From NCBI GenBank assembly GCA_030435675.1, contig CM059622.1, forward strand, positions 12,152,001 through 12,216,000: 64,000 nt of DNA. The letters are read 5' to 3'. The stretch is from Steinernema hermaphroditum. Lineage: Eukaryota; Nematoda; Chromadorea; Rhabditida; Steinernematidae. Of this stretch, positions 1 to 11,079 are shown piece after piece. The position numbers were made by a program, and so were the translations under genes. Under the pieces are notes generated by a model. That model made no database searches and was not told where the DNA came from. It saw only the letters and a program-made list of their open reading frames with translations. Numbering within the stretch: the first letter of the stretch is position 1; each line of letters starts with the position of its first letter.

Positions 1-1193
1 AGAAATACACGATTGGCATTATGGACTTTTGCCAACGGACTGCATCCATGAATCGAAGGCATTCAACTTGTATTTCGATGGGTTTCTTCTAAACTACGAG
101 CAATATTTTTTTTTCAAACTTTTTGAATCAAAGAAATTTCGCCCTGAATGACACCAAATTATCCAAGTAGAGGACCTTTCTTGCACCCAGCCTCATTCCC
201 GATGCGGGCTTGATGTCGAACTTGTCGGTGGCGGCGCGCTTCACGTGGAAATCGTCAAAACTCAAGTAATGTCGACGGGGGTAACTTCAGGGTGATTTCT
301 CACGCAACCCGGATCCCTGGCATCTGTACATACTGCTGTTGATGTTGGTCAGATTAGGGCATCCGGGTGTCCCAATTCCTTCAGGAAGCCGGAAAACTCA
401 GTGATTCCACACGGTTTATCGTCAAACCAAGCGTACACTCAAGGAGCAACTGAAGGAATGACCACTGACCACCGCGACACCAGTGAGATTCCGTTGGAAA
501 TTACTACATTTCCATATACCCTATAATAGGGGAACAATCCTAATTTCTCAAAGATTTTTCTTTTCACTCTACTTCCTTCTAAACTCTATCTATCTCACTA
601 TCTAATGTAAACGTTAATCTTTAAGTAAAGGAGTTTCCCCACGGAAGCGTGATATCTGAGAATATGTTGATTATTAAGTTTTGCAAAAACGTGGAATTCA
701 GATAACCGCTGGGAACATTACGAATGGAATAGGGATCGCCGAACCGACCAAAGATTACCGGAAGCAAGTGTTCAAAAGACCACTAAATTTAAACCTAAAC
801 ACATTTTCCATTTTCATAACCGACGATTAGTTTGTCCCACTAGTTGCAAATGGTGCGCGCAATCTTCTTACTCGCTTGTTCTTGTGGAAATCTTACAGTT
901 AAATAACATTCTCACGTTCTTTTTCACTAAAACCATATTGCGATTCTGTGAGCATCTCTTCTTGGCGAAGCGATTTCAGCAGAATTTGATTTTTCCTCTT
1001 AATGGTCGTGTGAAGTTCACGTGCACTTCGAAACTTCACTTTGCGGAAGGTTCATAGTTAACAATGAAAGACCACTACTGTAATGGAGCGCCACTCCCAC
1101 CGATGAGAAATCTACGATTACGACAGCACTGGACGCGCACAAGTCTCCATTTAAAAGTGTAACTCCCGTCTCGTTTCTTGCAGATCTTTCAGG
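1..1193. other. Intergenic region, one possible exon relic
   Basis: No complete gene is visible. On the minus strand, 260 to 128 reads open for 43 codons with a GC-ending codon style (KRAATDKFDIKPASG and following) that resembles an exon of a well-expressed gene; an AG acceptor and a downstream stop are present but no partner exon was found. Positions 357-394 (catccgggtgtcccaattcc and following) recur inverted at about 14466-14503, so a dispersed repeat is present here. Confidence 0.4.
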
Positions 1194-2205
1194 ATGGGAG
1201 TCAAAGAAAACACGGTCTACATGTCCTCTGCCTCCATTCTTATGAGCGTCATAGTCATCGGCATCAATTCGTATCTTCTCATGCGTTTTGTCCTGAGGAA
1301 GCATAGTGCGAGTATGCAACATTACTCGATACTCAAAATCAAGATGGCTTTCGATTGGTGCTTTGCTCTGGTTACGGTTGTCTACTCAGGGTCTGTAATT
1401 TCACGGATATATGGTAAATGAGTGTCCTACAAAGTGGAATAATGCGTATTTAGGGATAACTGGTATGCAGATTCTGTTCTACTGCGGCAACGTGATCCAA
1501 TCGATGGAGGCGGCTTTGGGCGTTCTCAACGTCTTCATCGCTTCGGATCGTCTTTGTGCCATGAGGAAACCACTTCATTATAGCAGATATTATAATGGAG
1601 TTATACAGAAAACTGCCATTGCAACGGTGTCTGTCGGTATTAGCATCTGTTTTGTGACGTACAGCGTTACCCGACCCAATATGTCTGATGGATATATGTT
1701 CACTCATCTGGTGAACAGACTGGTTCAGAGTATAATCCACCTCACCACTGTTGGCATTCTTCTCTTCAGCATGGTAGTCACAGCGGTATTTCTTTATGAC
1801 TTTCACGGATTTCTGAAGAAGCAAAGGACCAACCATTTGATGTCCTATACAAGGAGTGTAAACGCGGTAAAATGGAGAACTTATGGCTACCAATGTAATG
1901 CGCAATATTTACAGGCGAATCGTGTTGTTGTCTACCTAATGGCTATCGAATTCGTATGTCTAGTCGTTCCCAACTTTTTGGAAGTTATTCTTCGACATTA
2001 CTTCGACATCCGTATGGGCAATTTCGGTCCGATCATCCATCCGCTCTACGTCCTCTACATGACAATCAGCTCTGTCATGTTCATCGTTTCCGTCGCGAAT
2101 AAGCCGAAGAGTTCACCACCATCCACTAACCACGCAGTTCACAGTTCGCGCACTATTCACCCGGAACCAGTGCATTCCGAATCGCGGTGGATTTCCGGAT
2201 TATGA
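1194..2205 (+). CDS. Srbc-like 7TM chemoreceptor, gene 1
   Basis: Predicted nematode seven-transmembrane receptor, 307 aa, for the plasma membrane of sensory neurons; ligand unknown. Exons are 1194-1413, 1454-1866 and 1915-2205; the introns are 40 and 48 bp in phases 1 and 0, as in four paralogues in this window. The start is the ATG just after 'gatctttcagg', a good trans-splice or UTR-intron acceptor. Visible features are a hydrophobic TM1, the TM2 motif KMAFDW, a TM3 end reading IASDRLCAMRKP (the DRY-like position) and ANRVVVYLM at the start of exon 3. The second intron has no stop and keeps frame, so retention would insert 16 residues. AATAAA lies at 2225-2230. Assignment to Srbc rests on overall pattern only; membership of the nematode chemoreceptor class is much firmer. 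Confidence 0.8.
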
Positions 2206-3061
2206 ATAATCGGTTTTTTGTTGAAATAAACTACATTTCACTTTCTCACGGTTTAAATCAAATACATTCAGAGACCTGCAGCGACATTGTTCTCGTTTTC
2301 ATGAGATCTTAGCTTGTATGAATCAGGAAACGAGCTGCAAAAGCTTTAACTGCTAACACATGCACTACATACATTTACGCTGGTTTGCATTCCAGGTAAG
2401 CTGGTGCTATTCGAAAACAACACCAGAATCCACCATGCACATACATCTCGAAGTCAATTCTATGAATCAGTTATATCACAAGTGCAGGTCACAATTAAAT
2501 TCGAAATAAAAAGTGCAGTTAGTAGCTAGTGCAGTTAGTAGTTATAGTGTTTTCGTACTTCGGACATCGGCTCAAATATCGAGCTCAAATTGAAAATATT
2601 TTGTTTCGCGTAATTTACTTTGGAACAAAACGCTATTGGTGTATTGGTGTATTTTACCAAATGGATCGTCATCGTGCACGGTGTTAGGTCGGGTTCGTTC
2701 ATGTCCATGAATCAGTCACTATACTTTAAGATTGTTATTCTTATATTGCTGCGTCTAGGCAGCAGGTGGGACAAGCGTTTCTCTTAATTCAACGCTTCTG
2801 AACTCAAGTGTTGATTCCAAGTCTCAAACTGAAGCGATATGTCCACAATGAGATTGAAGCAGTATGTGCTTCTAATGAATTTCGATATAAACACTGTTGT
2901 AAATTCGTTGATATTGTTGAAAATTATATGAATTCTGGATGATTTTGCGTGTACTATGGTGTGAAATTAGTGCCAGTTTATCACTAAATCATTAAGGAGA
3001 TAATTGCGTACATTCAGAGGAAGAAACCCGTGTCGTCACGTCCTCACTTCGCTGTAGAACG
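2206..3061. other. Intergenic spacer
   Basis: It contains the poly(A) signal of the gene to the left. A short local duplication, 'gtgcagttagtag', is seen at about 2512-2541. No gene was found. Confidence 0.5.
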
Positions 3062-3986
3062 ATGAGCGTCGAACTAAACACGAAAATCCTAATATTGCTC
3101 AATTTCTTATTCTGTCTCTTGACCTTCATTATCAATTTAACGTCTCTACGCAGAATCTACAAGGAAAACAGCCAGCATTTCACTTTCTTAAATGTGAAGC
3201 TTGTGTTTGACTCGATTTTCGCCGTAATCAGTATTGTGTATTTTGTTGTGGTAAAACTAAAATCCACAGGTACATATATCATTTTTGTTTGAGCTTTACT
3301 ATCATTTGTAGGATTGATAAGCACCAACGAACCAATCTTCTACTTGGGAAGTCTTGCGTTTTCCATAGAAGTGTTGCTGGGCGTTTTGGCTGTGTTCATA
3401 GCTGTGGATCGACTGGTGGCAATCCGACGACCTGTCGATTATCAAGGCTCGTATTTTCCAACGATCAAAAAGCTTGCCTTAGTTGTAATGGCACTTGGCT
3501 TTTTGACGACCTTTGGCACATATGTGTTCACACGGAAGACTAATATCGACCAATTTCACCTATTTTACGAGATGATTTCCTATCTTGCTCACGCTACCAT
3601 CCACCTTGTCAACTGTTCTCTATTACTTTCAAGTATTGTCATTGGATTTTTTGTCAAGGCCGACTTTAAACAGTTTATGAAGCATAACACCGCACGTACT
3701 ACGACCGTTTACACGCAGAAGCTGACATTGGTAGGTTGATGTGCACTTTGTAGCGTTGGATATTACCATATTTCAGGCATGTAACATAGTGCTGTGTGAA
3801 ATACTCGCCGATCTCTTTGTACTGATTTCGCCAACAATCGTTCTATGCGTACTCAAGTATGGCTTCAGTACTGATTTGGCCCAAACTGTTGGCCCTGTTG
3901 CATTGCCGCTCTTTTCGTTGTACGTCTTGATATGCGCCGCTTCATACGCATACCTCACATACACAAGGAGCCGGAAGATCGGATAG
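3062..3986 (+). CDS. Srbc-like 7TM chemoreceptor, gene 2
   Basis: Predicted sensory receptor of 278 aa. Exons are 3062-3269, 3312-3730 and 3777-3986; introns are 42 and 46 bp with phases 1 and 0, matching its relatives. It is closest to the next gene on the right: both share NLTSLRRIYKE after TM1 and VDRL.AIR+P after TM3. The exon 2 join gives G-L-I-S-T-N-E. The third exon starts A-C-N-I-V-L-C-E, equivalent to ANRVVV in the gene at 1194. AATAAA is at 4036-4041. No frame defect is seen. The C-terminal tail is short and basic. Confidence 0.8.
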
Positions 3987-5236
3987 AGGATGCGTCCGCG
4001 GAGGAGCCATTCATGCCATTCATTTGCGGATTGTAAATAAAATATAGCTTAATTTCTAAATCGTTCAACTTGACATCGTTTCATGTATAGTATGAACTTA
4101 TGGCGTCAGATGACAGATTGTGTGCTCCTTAGGGTGCTAGCGGTCTAGCTAGATAAAATAAAGAAAACTAAAACGATATGTTTTCTGTCTGTCTCCTCTG
4201 AATTTCAAAACATTTCTATCGCTCCTCGGAGATAAGAAACAAACATTCAGAAGAGCCCAAATACAAGTGCTGCCAAATGATAAGTGCAGACTAAGTTAAG
4301 CATTTAAATAACAACATACCCTAATAATTAATACAGCTTCGATGCTGGAAGAGACTCCGCAGCATACTGTTGACCACATTAAGAGAAAGCTGACCGCTGA
4401 TATCCTCTCATGCCGTTCGAATCGCTGCCTCCGGAGAGCGAGTCGGGCACTCCAAAGTCTCGGTATTGTCCTCTTGAAGCCATCCTTTCGTGCTTCGGGA
4501 GACGTGGATCCGAGCGCTGTCTTGCTGGAAGACGAAGTTCGTCCGAGAAGATAACCTGAAGAATAAAAGACACGGTTTACAAAGAGATAGGCAGAAAGAG
4601 TTACTCATGTATATAGTTTTCTTAAAAACCATGAAAAACATGGACATTATGCAACAGACTGTATAACTTTCAATCATTGCGGTGGTGTCGTCGATCTGTA
4701 TGAACTGATGTATTACCATAATTAACTCAACTGAGTAGTTCCTCTTTGCACTAACAACACCTTAGTCATATTGCATGGAACTGCTAACCCAATAACATGC
4801 TGTTTTTAACAGTTCTACCTGGAATCAAAGCAAGATACAACTTCTGTTTGCCCTCAAACTAAACGTTCTCCCCATCAAAAAAAGGTTCTGAAGCCTCTAC
4901 TTCATTCCTTCCAATCTGGTTTATTCTGTATGATATCTATCCTATATCTATATGATACATTATATTCTATGTGCATGATAACATCGACACATATCCTGTA
5001 AAAGCCATCCATAAACATGTGCCTTAAGTCCAAAGCAGGTTGGCCGTACGTCCAGCCTAAGTGAATTCGGTTTATCGGCAGGCGTGATGTTGTTAATATT
5101 AATGACAATGCCGCTGTCAGCTACTCATTAGAGTTATGCACTATTGTCGTAAGTGGTGTTTTCAACGAAAGCGTCGTTATTGTTAATCAAAAGTGTAGAG
5201 ACAATTAATATACTGCTGTTTCCCACAATTTGCAGA
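3987..5236. other. Intergenic spacer with transposase relic
   Basis: It holds the decayed Tc1-like transposase piece described separately (about 4330-4560, minus strand). The remainder, 4600-5236, is AT-rich and shows no coding signal apart from the 5' flank of the next receptor gene. Confidence 0.5.
4330..4562 (-). mobile_element. Tc1-like transposase relic, C-terminal part
   Basis: On the minus strand the frame around 4550-4410 reads NFVFQQDSARIHVSRSTKGW and continues with LQE.NTETLECPTRSP. This is the familiar Tc1-type block 'QQDnapiHtsr..k.wl...i..l.wP..SPDLNP', containing the second catalytic Asp. Downstream, after a frame break, NVVNSMLRSLFQHR resembles the 'LV.SMp.R' end of Tc1 transposases. 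No terminal repeats or N-terminal half were found, so this is a dead fragment. Confidence 0.6.
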
Positions 5237-6167
5237 ATGACGGTCGAAGTCAACATAACCATACTTCTGTCCCTGAACTTGTTGTTTAACTTGTGCTCCT
5301 TTGTGGTTAACTTAACTTCGTTACGCAGAATTTATAAAGAGAAATCACAGCACTTCACTTTGGTCAACGTGAAAGTTGTGATCGATACGATTTTCTCCAT
5401 CGCTGGAGTGGCGTACATTACAGCCATCGAAATGAGAATTCGAGGTAAGGCCCTTCTTCCGTACTTAAAAGTGAACATTTTACATTTTAGGACTTAGCAA
5501 CAATGAAGTAACATTTCACATTGCAAACGTTCTGTTTTCCACGGAAATGTCGATGGGTGTCGTCAGTGTTCTCACTGCCGTGGATCGACTTATTGCTATT
5601 AGGAAGCCGGCTCTTTACCTATCCATTTATTTCCCCTTTCTCAAGAAGTTCACTTTTCTAGCTACTTCCATCATGTTCCTTGCTACCTTCGCTGTATATC
5701 TTCTTTACAAGAAGCCGAGACTTGACGAAGGATACATGTTCTACCACTTTACTTTGCCCTATGTTCAAACGATCACACACTTTATGTACACTCTCTTGTT
5801 TCTGACGAGTGTTGTTATAGGATTGTTTGTTTGGGACGCGTTTAACGCTCTGACTAAGCGAAGTGCGCAACCCATGACTACATATGCTAAAAAACTTGTG
5901 GTGGTAAGGTCCTGCGGAAAGAAATGCTCGCCAAACATACCATTTCAGGCTAATAGAATAGTTGTCTGTGAAATGGCTGCAGACCTGTTTGTACTTAGCT
6001 TACCTACGTCTACATTGGCTTTCCTCAAATATGTCTTCAACTTCGACATTGTGCAGATGGTGGGACCGATAACGCTGCCCCTCTTTTCTATCTACGTTTT
6101 CATCTGCGCGTTATCCTACACGTTCTTGACAAGAAAGACGAAAGTGCAGAACATCCAGATATCCTGA
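5237..6167 (+). CDS. Srbc-like 7TM chemoreceptor, gene 3
   Basis: Predicted sensory receptor of 279 aa, a tandem duplicate of the gene at 3062. Exons are 5237-5444, 5491-5903 and 5949-6167; introns are 46 and 45 bp, phases 1 and 0. An upstream in-frame ATG-less extension to 5153 exists, but the start at 5237 was chosen because it aligns with the paralogue (MTVEVNITILL versus MSVELNTKILI) and follows 'tttgcag'. Motifs include NLTSLRRIYKE after TM1, AVDRLIAIRKP after TM3, and ANRIVVCEM at the start of exon 3. AATAAA is at 6214-6219. Confidence 0.82.
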
Positions 6168-6604
6168 ATAATTGTCGTTTTTTTGTGTATCGCTCTCTCA
6201 CGGCTATAATGTAAATAAACCCGGCTGCGCGCGAATTCGCGCCGTCCACGTACTAAAAGCCAAGTAGCCCTGCGTAGGAAGGAAGATCGCGTAGGAAGAT
6301 CGGAAGATAGGAAGGGAGATCGCGGGGGGAAGATCGCGCGTCGCGGATCTATTCCTGGGTTTTGTCGGGCGCTGAAACTTGTGAGTTGCTAGAAGCTACT
6401 GCGTTAGCTCCCGTGTATTAGTTGCTGTAGTGGTGGTTGTATCACCGTGTGTGGTTGGAAGTCATGTACACGAGAGAATCCCGCGTCGCGACAGTCGCTT
6501 ACGTACTTTGAAGAAGCAGAGTACGTAGTTGGCTGTTTTTGGCGAGCTCTGCGACATAGTGAACTGCGAGGTCGTGGAATTTAAAGGCGATAAGAGAGCG
6601 TTTT

Positions 6605-6905
6605 CCACAAGGGTCGGGTTCAGGCTCCCGAATCTTCGGTGTGTAGAAAACATGTGTAGTGGCGAAGCAGCTGCCTTGTCTTCTGGGCAAATTATTCCGG
6701 TGTATCTATCTGAAGCAGAGATAATACAAATCGGTAAAACGAAGCTAATATTTTAAAACTACTCTAGTTTTTGCATATCAATAGAGTTCGCGTTTATGGG
6801 TTGTGGGTTCCAGCTCCCGAATCTTCGATAGATGCTTCGATAATATATGTAATGACGAAGCAGCTTGTCACTGAATGTAATTCTTCTGGGCAAATCATTC
6901 TGGTG
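6605..6905. repeat. Diverged direct duplication
   Basis: The segment at about 6617-6700 (ggctcccgaatcttcg ... gcgaagcagct ... tcttctgggcaaat) recurs at about 6807-6902 (agctcccgaatcttcg ... cgaagcagct ... tcttctgggcaaat), about 190 bp further on and in the same orientation. Nearby sequence at 6538-6560 (ggcgagctctgcgac) also recurs at 15666-15680. This is an old repeat with no coding potential visible. Confidence 0.6.
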
Positions 6906-7149
6906 AAACGTGCTCTCGGCAACTCGGCGATTGCGAACTACGAATCTTAAATTTCTGCCTGGCACAGAAACGAACCTCAGTGATACAGTAAACACTGCAG
7001 CACTAAATGCTAAAAAATCGAGAGCTGCAAAGATGTGAAGAAAACTTACAAAAAAAAGGTTTCAAAGCTTTTATGTCGCCCTGTATGTCGCTCTCTCGTT
7101 CGCTCAAACGACTTGAGTTAGGGTTGTTAGGGATAAAGACGCTGGGATT

Positions 7150-7550
7150 ATTTATATCCCTAGCGGTCGGTCGGATCGTCCACTCTCTCTCTCTCTGAGC
7201 CTGTCTGAACTGGCTGAGTTGAGTGAGTGCTTGTTCCTGACCGTTTCTTGCAATTATTGCCTTAGTTACCAGAAGGCCTGAAACACCAAGGATCCGTAGT
7301 TCAAACGTCTGGCCAAGAGGACTATCACTACTGTCGGGCTCCACCCGCGATGGCACCAGAAGCTGGAAGAAGCGTTGCAAGTCTGAAGTCCGAAGCATCG
7401 CCAGCTGCTGCGCTGATGGTTTCTTCTTCGCGCCTCCATTTGAATCAGCACGTCGCCTGTTCCACTCAGGGAAACCACCGAAGATGCACCACAACACTTA
7501 CGTCTGCCCAGCCTAGATTCAAACTCTTTGCTAACGTGCACACTGCCCGC
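7150..7550 (+). repeat. GC-rich dispersed repeat, copy 1
   Basis: This stretch shares ordered blocks with 17605-17930: 'cggtcgg.tcgtccactc', a CTCTCT run, 'cagaaggcctg.aaca', 'ctcactactg', 'gaagtccg' and 'cgccagc'. A copy in reverse orientation is at 53620-54165. Open frames of up to 164 codons on the minus strand come from high GC and low stop density, and are not conserved between copies. It is a non-autonomous mobile element or degenerate gene relic; the type is unknown. Confidence 0.55.
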
Positions 7551-8699
7551 TGACTGCTCTTCTAGGATACATGACCGCTCTATCTCCAGCCGAAGTCAGA
7601 AGAAAATGAGCGACCACGGCGTGATTTTGTTTCTCGTGTACATAGAGGTACATAAAGTACATAAAGGAAACGTCTCGTAAGCCTTTGGTGCGGGAAGATA
7701 AACTCCTAAGGATAAATTCGATTTCTGCAATGCTACAGATCTACTTCGAAGTGATTAAGACAGCATGTGAAGCTTTTTACAGAGCTATTAAGAACAACAA
7801 CAAATGAATGGCTCAAAGCTAAACTCAAAAACTCCATTATAGCAAAACCGTTTATAATTAAACTAACGATCAAAATTGAGAGGATCGTTTTTGGACTACT
7901 AGTATTGAATGCAATACTTAATTATTTAGTGAAAAATGAACTCTGGATGGCTGGTACATGGCGCACACGTCGGTAAAAGTGCACACTTTCACTTCCGACC
8001 CGCAAAATATATTTTGTCTGTGCATATCGAAACCGTAAGTAACCCAAACCACATATCACGCGCACTAGTGATACAAACACTTTACACCTGCGAAGTCGAT
8101 GATATGTCGGAGCAAACAACAATAACAAGGTAATATTCGTCAGACGCATAAAATACTGTCCACCCAGTGCAACTAGATTGGGCATTCCAAAGATCCATTT
8201 CCTCTTTTCATTTCATACTATTGAGCCGTTCCCGGCTTTGTCAGGGACAGCTGACAACGCTGTACATAAATTTACGTGTGATGCTCGGTCTTTTGATCCT
8301 AAACCAAGCGGACGAGTAGTAGAAGTATCCACATATTTTCATTAGATGTTGGAAGCGAGCATTTGCATTACCGGTTTTCATTTTACTAAGGACATGGATG
8401 GGTTGCAATGACCAGCGCTCACTGAAGACTACTGATTATCTGTAGTCCTCCGGTGAAAACGCTCGATCATTTAACTATGATGTACCTCCTTTGACCTGTA
8501 CGAACACCACTTATATATGGACTCGCGCGTCGCTAACTATCTGAGAAAACGTCCCTTTTTCACTGAAATCCCACCAACCCTAATCGTGATATTTCACATT
8601 TCCACGCGAATGGTTTAACCTCTTGTTTTGTTTAAGTGAATGAAAATTCTAAGTCGTCAAAAATAAATATCAGAGCCATGAAACCGTCTAAAAAATTAG

Positions 8700-9050
8700 A
8701 AAATTACAAGAGGTTCTTGAAATAATCGCCCTACGAAGCCTCGAAATGCTTTTAGAAGTTCTCGACAATGGTCGCGCAACTCATCTGATTCAATTCCTCC
8801 CATGCTTCTCGGATCGAGGCCTTCAGGGACTCCAAATCGGCATGTTTGTAGAGTTGACCGTGCTCTGCAAGATTATAATGGGGCGAAGTTGACAGTCAAA
8901 CCGATTAGTGCCAAAGTCTGGGACAGATCTCGCGACAGACAGTCATTGTTGATTCCCATCCAGGGGACGCCATTTAATCTTATTAACATTTTGAGGAGAA
9001 CTTGCAGAGCTTTTCGCACGCACTGTAGAAGTCGGTTCTTTTTTCTACAT
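8700..9050 (-). mobile_element. Mariner/maT-like transposase relic, C-terminal part
   Basis: The minus strand at about 8900-8760 reads EHGQLYKHADLESLKASIRE and continues with AWEELNQMSCATIVENF. This resembles the C-terminal end of Tc1/mariner-group transposases ('..v....hanLesLK.ai..aW..i......i..f'). Just upstream, PDFGTNRFDCQL could be a decayed 'SPDLNPIDF' block. Stops and frame breaks are numerous. The exact group is uncertain. Confidence 0.45.
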
Positions 9051-10062
9051 TTCCAAGCGAGTGATTTCTCTTGTCGTGTTGAAGTGAATGAAAAATCTAA
9101 GCCGTTAAAAATAATATCACAGAGGCCATGTTCTCATCAAAGATTCAACATTTTTTATGGAAGTTTTAAAAAAAACGCTTAATCTTGGATGCTTTCTAGG
9201 TCTGTAGAAGTTTATTTAACTTACGTTCCGGTTTAAAAAATATACCTAGATATTTAAAGTTCATTTTTGCGCATGGCCTAACGTCCAGGCTTGGTTTAGA
9301 CTCCGGCTTAGGGTGATGTTGATTTTACCTGTTGATTTTATGTAAGATCGAAGGGCGAGCCTCGACAAAGCTCGGCTCTTAGTCTAAAGGAAATCGTGCA
9401 AAAAAATTGGCGGTGTTGTCACGTAATCGTTCTTAACGCCTCTGACTAATCAGAGCCAGACGTTCGTACCAGCAAGCATAAGCGGCAATTGTTCTTCCCC
9501 GTTCGGGGGAGCTTCGGGGGTTCGGGGGAGTTTTGCTAAGCTTTTGCTAAGCAAAAAAAAAAAAAAAGTTTTGAGAAAGAGCAAAACAACAGGAGTTTTG
9601 CAAGAGTATAACAAGGCCGTCAGTGACTCACACAGTTCGCATATTTTCAAGAACTTAAGGCCAATACAATGGGAACAAAGTCGTTTACAAATGGTTGTCG
9701 TCCTTTCTTTGTCACTGATGTTCTAAAACACTTATCTTAGCCAATTACAAATGGACTAATAACTCGCAAATTAAGTGATTCGGATTTTTGTTCCATAAGA
9801 ACATCTTGAAATGAAGAATATATTTGAAATTATGAAGTTAAAATAGAAAGTTTCCATAACAAGAGTATCAGTAATTTTCATTTCACAAACTTCATCGAAT
9901 CCAACTTCAGTTCGGCCGTCCCTGAATGCGTTTTTGAATCGATGTAATTCTATGTTAGTCAATGCCCCGTGTTTGGGTTAACATCTTCCCACACTGTAAT
10001 TAACTTGTTTTCATGTCACTCAACGCCTAGTGTTATGTTCAGTTACATTTCAGACTTCCGCC

Positions 10063-11079
10063 ATGGAAACCACGCTTTCCGTAGTGTACGGCAGAACTCT
10101 CGATATCGCAGCTTTGGGCAGCTTCACAATCAAGCCGTTTGCGATCTTCATTATTGCGTTCTACACTCCAAAATATTTGCGATCTACGTCGTACTTCATA
10201 CTGAATGAAATGCTGTGGAATCTCGCCGGAAATCTGCTATTCGTTCTCGGTCGACCATTCCCGATGCTCCCGACGCAGTGTATCCGGCTTGATGGTTTGA
10301 TTGGACCCTATCTCGAGAACGAGTGGATGCGTCATGCATTCTTTCTTCTCATTGTGGCGTCGTCCGTTAACTGTAACATAGGGCTGCTCACGATGTTCCG
10401 CTTTCGGTACATGGTCATAGCAAACAAGGAATTCATTTCTCGTACTCGCCCACTTTGGGGATACGCCATTTGTATAATGCTGCATATCGCGGGCACAGCA
10501 ATATTCGTTGCTCTGAACGTCAATGCAGCTACGACTATCGAGGAATATTCCAATACAGAGAGCATTCCTTCTGCAGCGAATCTCTTCTGCTTCAAGCGCT
10601 CAGGATGGCAGAAGAACCTGCTGTTGTGGTCATTTTTTGCCTCCATGATTGGCTTCAAAGTTCTATTGGTAGCGTATACACTTCTCTGTTTCTATGAACT
10701 ACGAAAACAAAAGAGTTCTTTGGAGAAATTCACGTTAGTCATCCAGAGAACTGTCCTTAGAAACCTTGTTTTCATGACTGCCGTTCCAGTGTTTCTTGCT
10801 TGCTTCCCGCTATTGATTGCCGCCTTATTCATCTTATTCAATGAATGGCCGTATGCCCAACTAGTAGCCGCCATTTCCTACATGCTGGCCGCAAATCATG
10901 GAACCGTTTACAGTGTCCTAACCTTGGCGGTCTTCAAGTCCTATCGGAAAGCAGTGAAAACGATGTGGATCAACGCCATCAGAGGACTTTTCAAGAAGAA
11001 CAGCATATTATGCCGCAGAACAAAAATTACAAAAGTCGCTTCTTCACCGCGTGTTGGAAGCTTATGGACTGGAAAATGA
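10063..11079 (+). CDS. Srh/Sri-like 7TM chemoreceptor, gene 1
   Basis: Predicted sensory GPCR of the nematode Str superfamily, 338 aa, in one uninterrupted exon. The open frame extends 33 bases upstream, but only from GTG; the ATG at 10063 is in a 'gccATGg' context, follows 'acatttcag', and aligns with the paralogue at 12947. Srh/Sri-like marks are FYTPKYLRSTSYFILNE after TM1, the 'P-x-P-x-L-P-x-Q-C' loop before TM3, SVNCNIGLLTMFRFRYM at TM3, QRTVLRNLVFMTAVPV in TM6, and the end NHGTVYSVLTLAVFKSYR. AATAAA is at 11117-11122. The family label is reasonably firm; the ligand is unknown. Confidence 0.88.
   Translation: METTLSVVYGRTLDIAALGSFTIKPFAIFIIAFYTPKYLRSTSYFILNEMLWNLAGNLLFVLGRPFPMLPTQCIRLDGLIGPYLENEWMRHAFFLLIVASSVNCNIGLLTMFRFRYMVIANKEFISRTRPLWGYAICIMLHIAGTAIFVALNVNAATTIEEYSNTESIPSAANLFCFKRSGWQKNLLLWSFFASMIGFKVLLVAYTLLCFYELRKQKSSLEKFTLVIQRTVLRNLVFMTAVPVFLACFPLLIAALFILFNEWPYAQLVAAISYMLAANHGTVYSVLTLAVFKSYRKAVKTMWINAIRGLFKKNSILCRRTKITKVASSPRVGSLWTGK

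Larger units (their letters stand above)
6168..10062. other. Repeat-rich intergenic region
   Basis: No intact gene is apparent in nearly 4 kb. It contains a GC-rich block (6230-6500), a diverged direct duplication (6605-6700 and 6790-6905), a dispersed GC-rich repeat (7150-7550), and a transposase relic (about 8700-9050). A short G-rich tandem tract lies at 9500-9532, followed by a poly(A) run. Reading frames here are short and overlap on both strands. Confidence 0.5.

Noticed and set aside
7003..7497. 164-codon minus-strand frame
   Set aside because: It lies in a dispersed repeat; the other copies do not preserve the frame.
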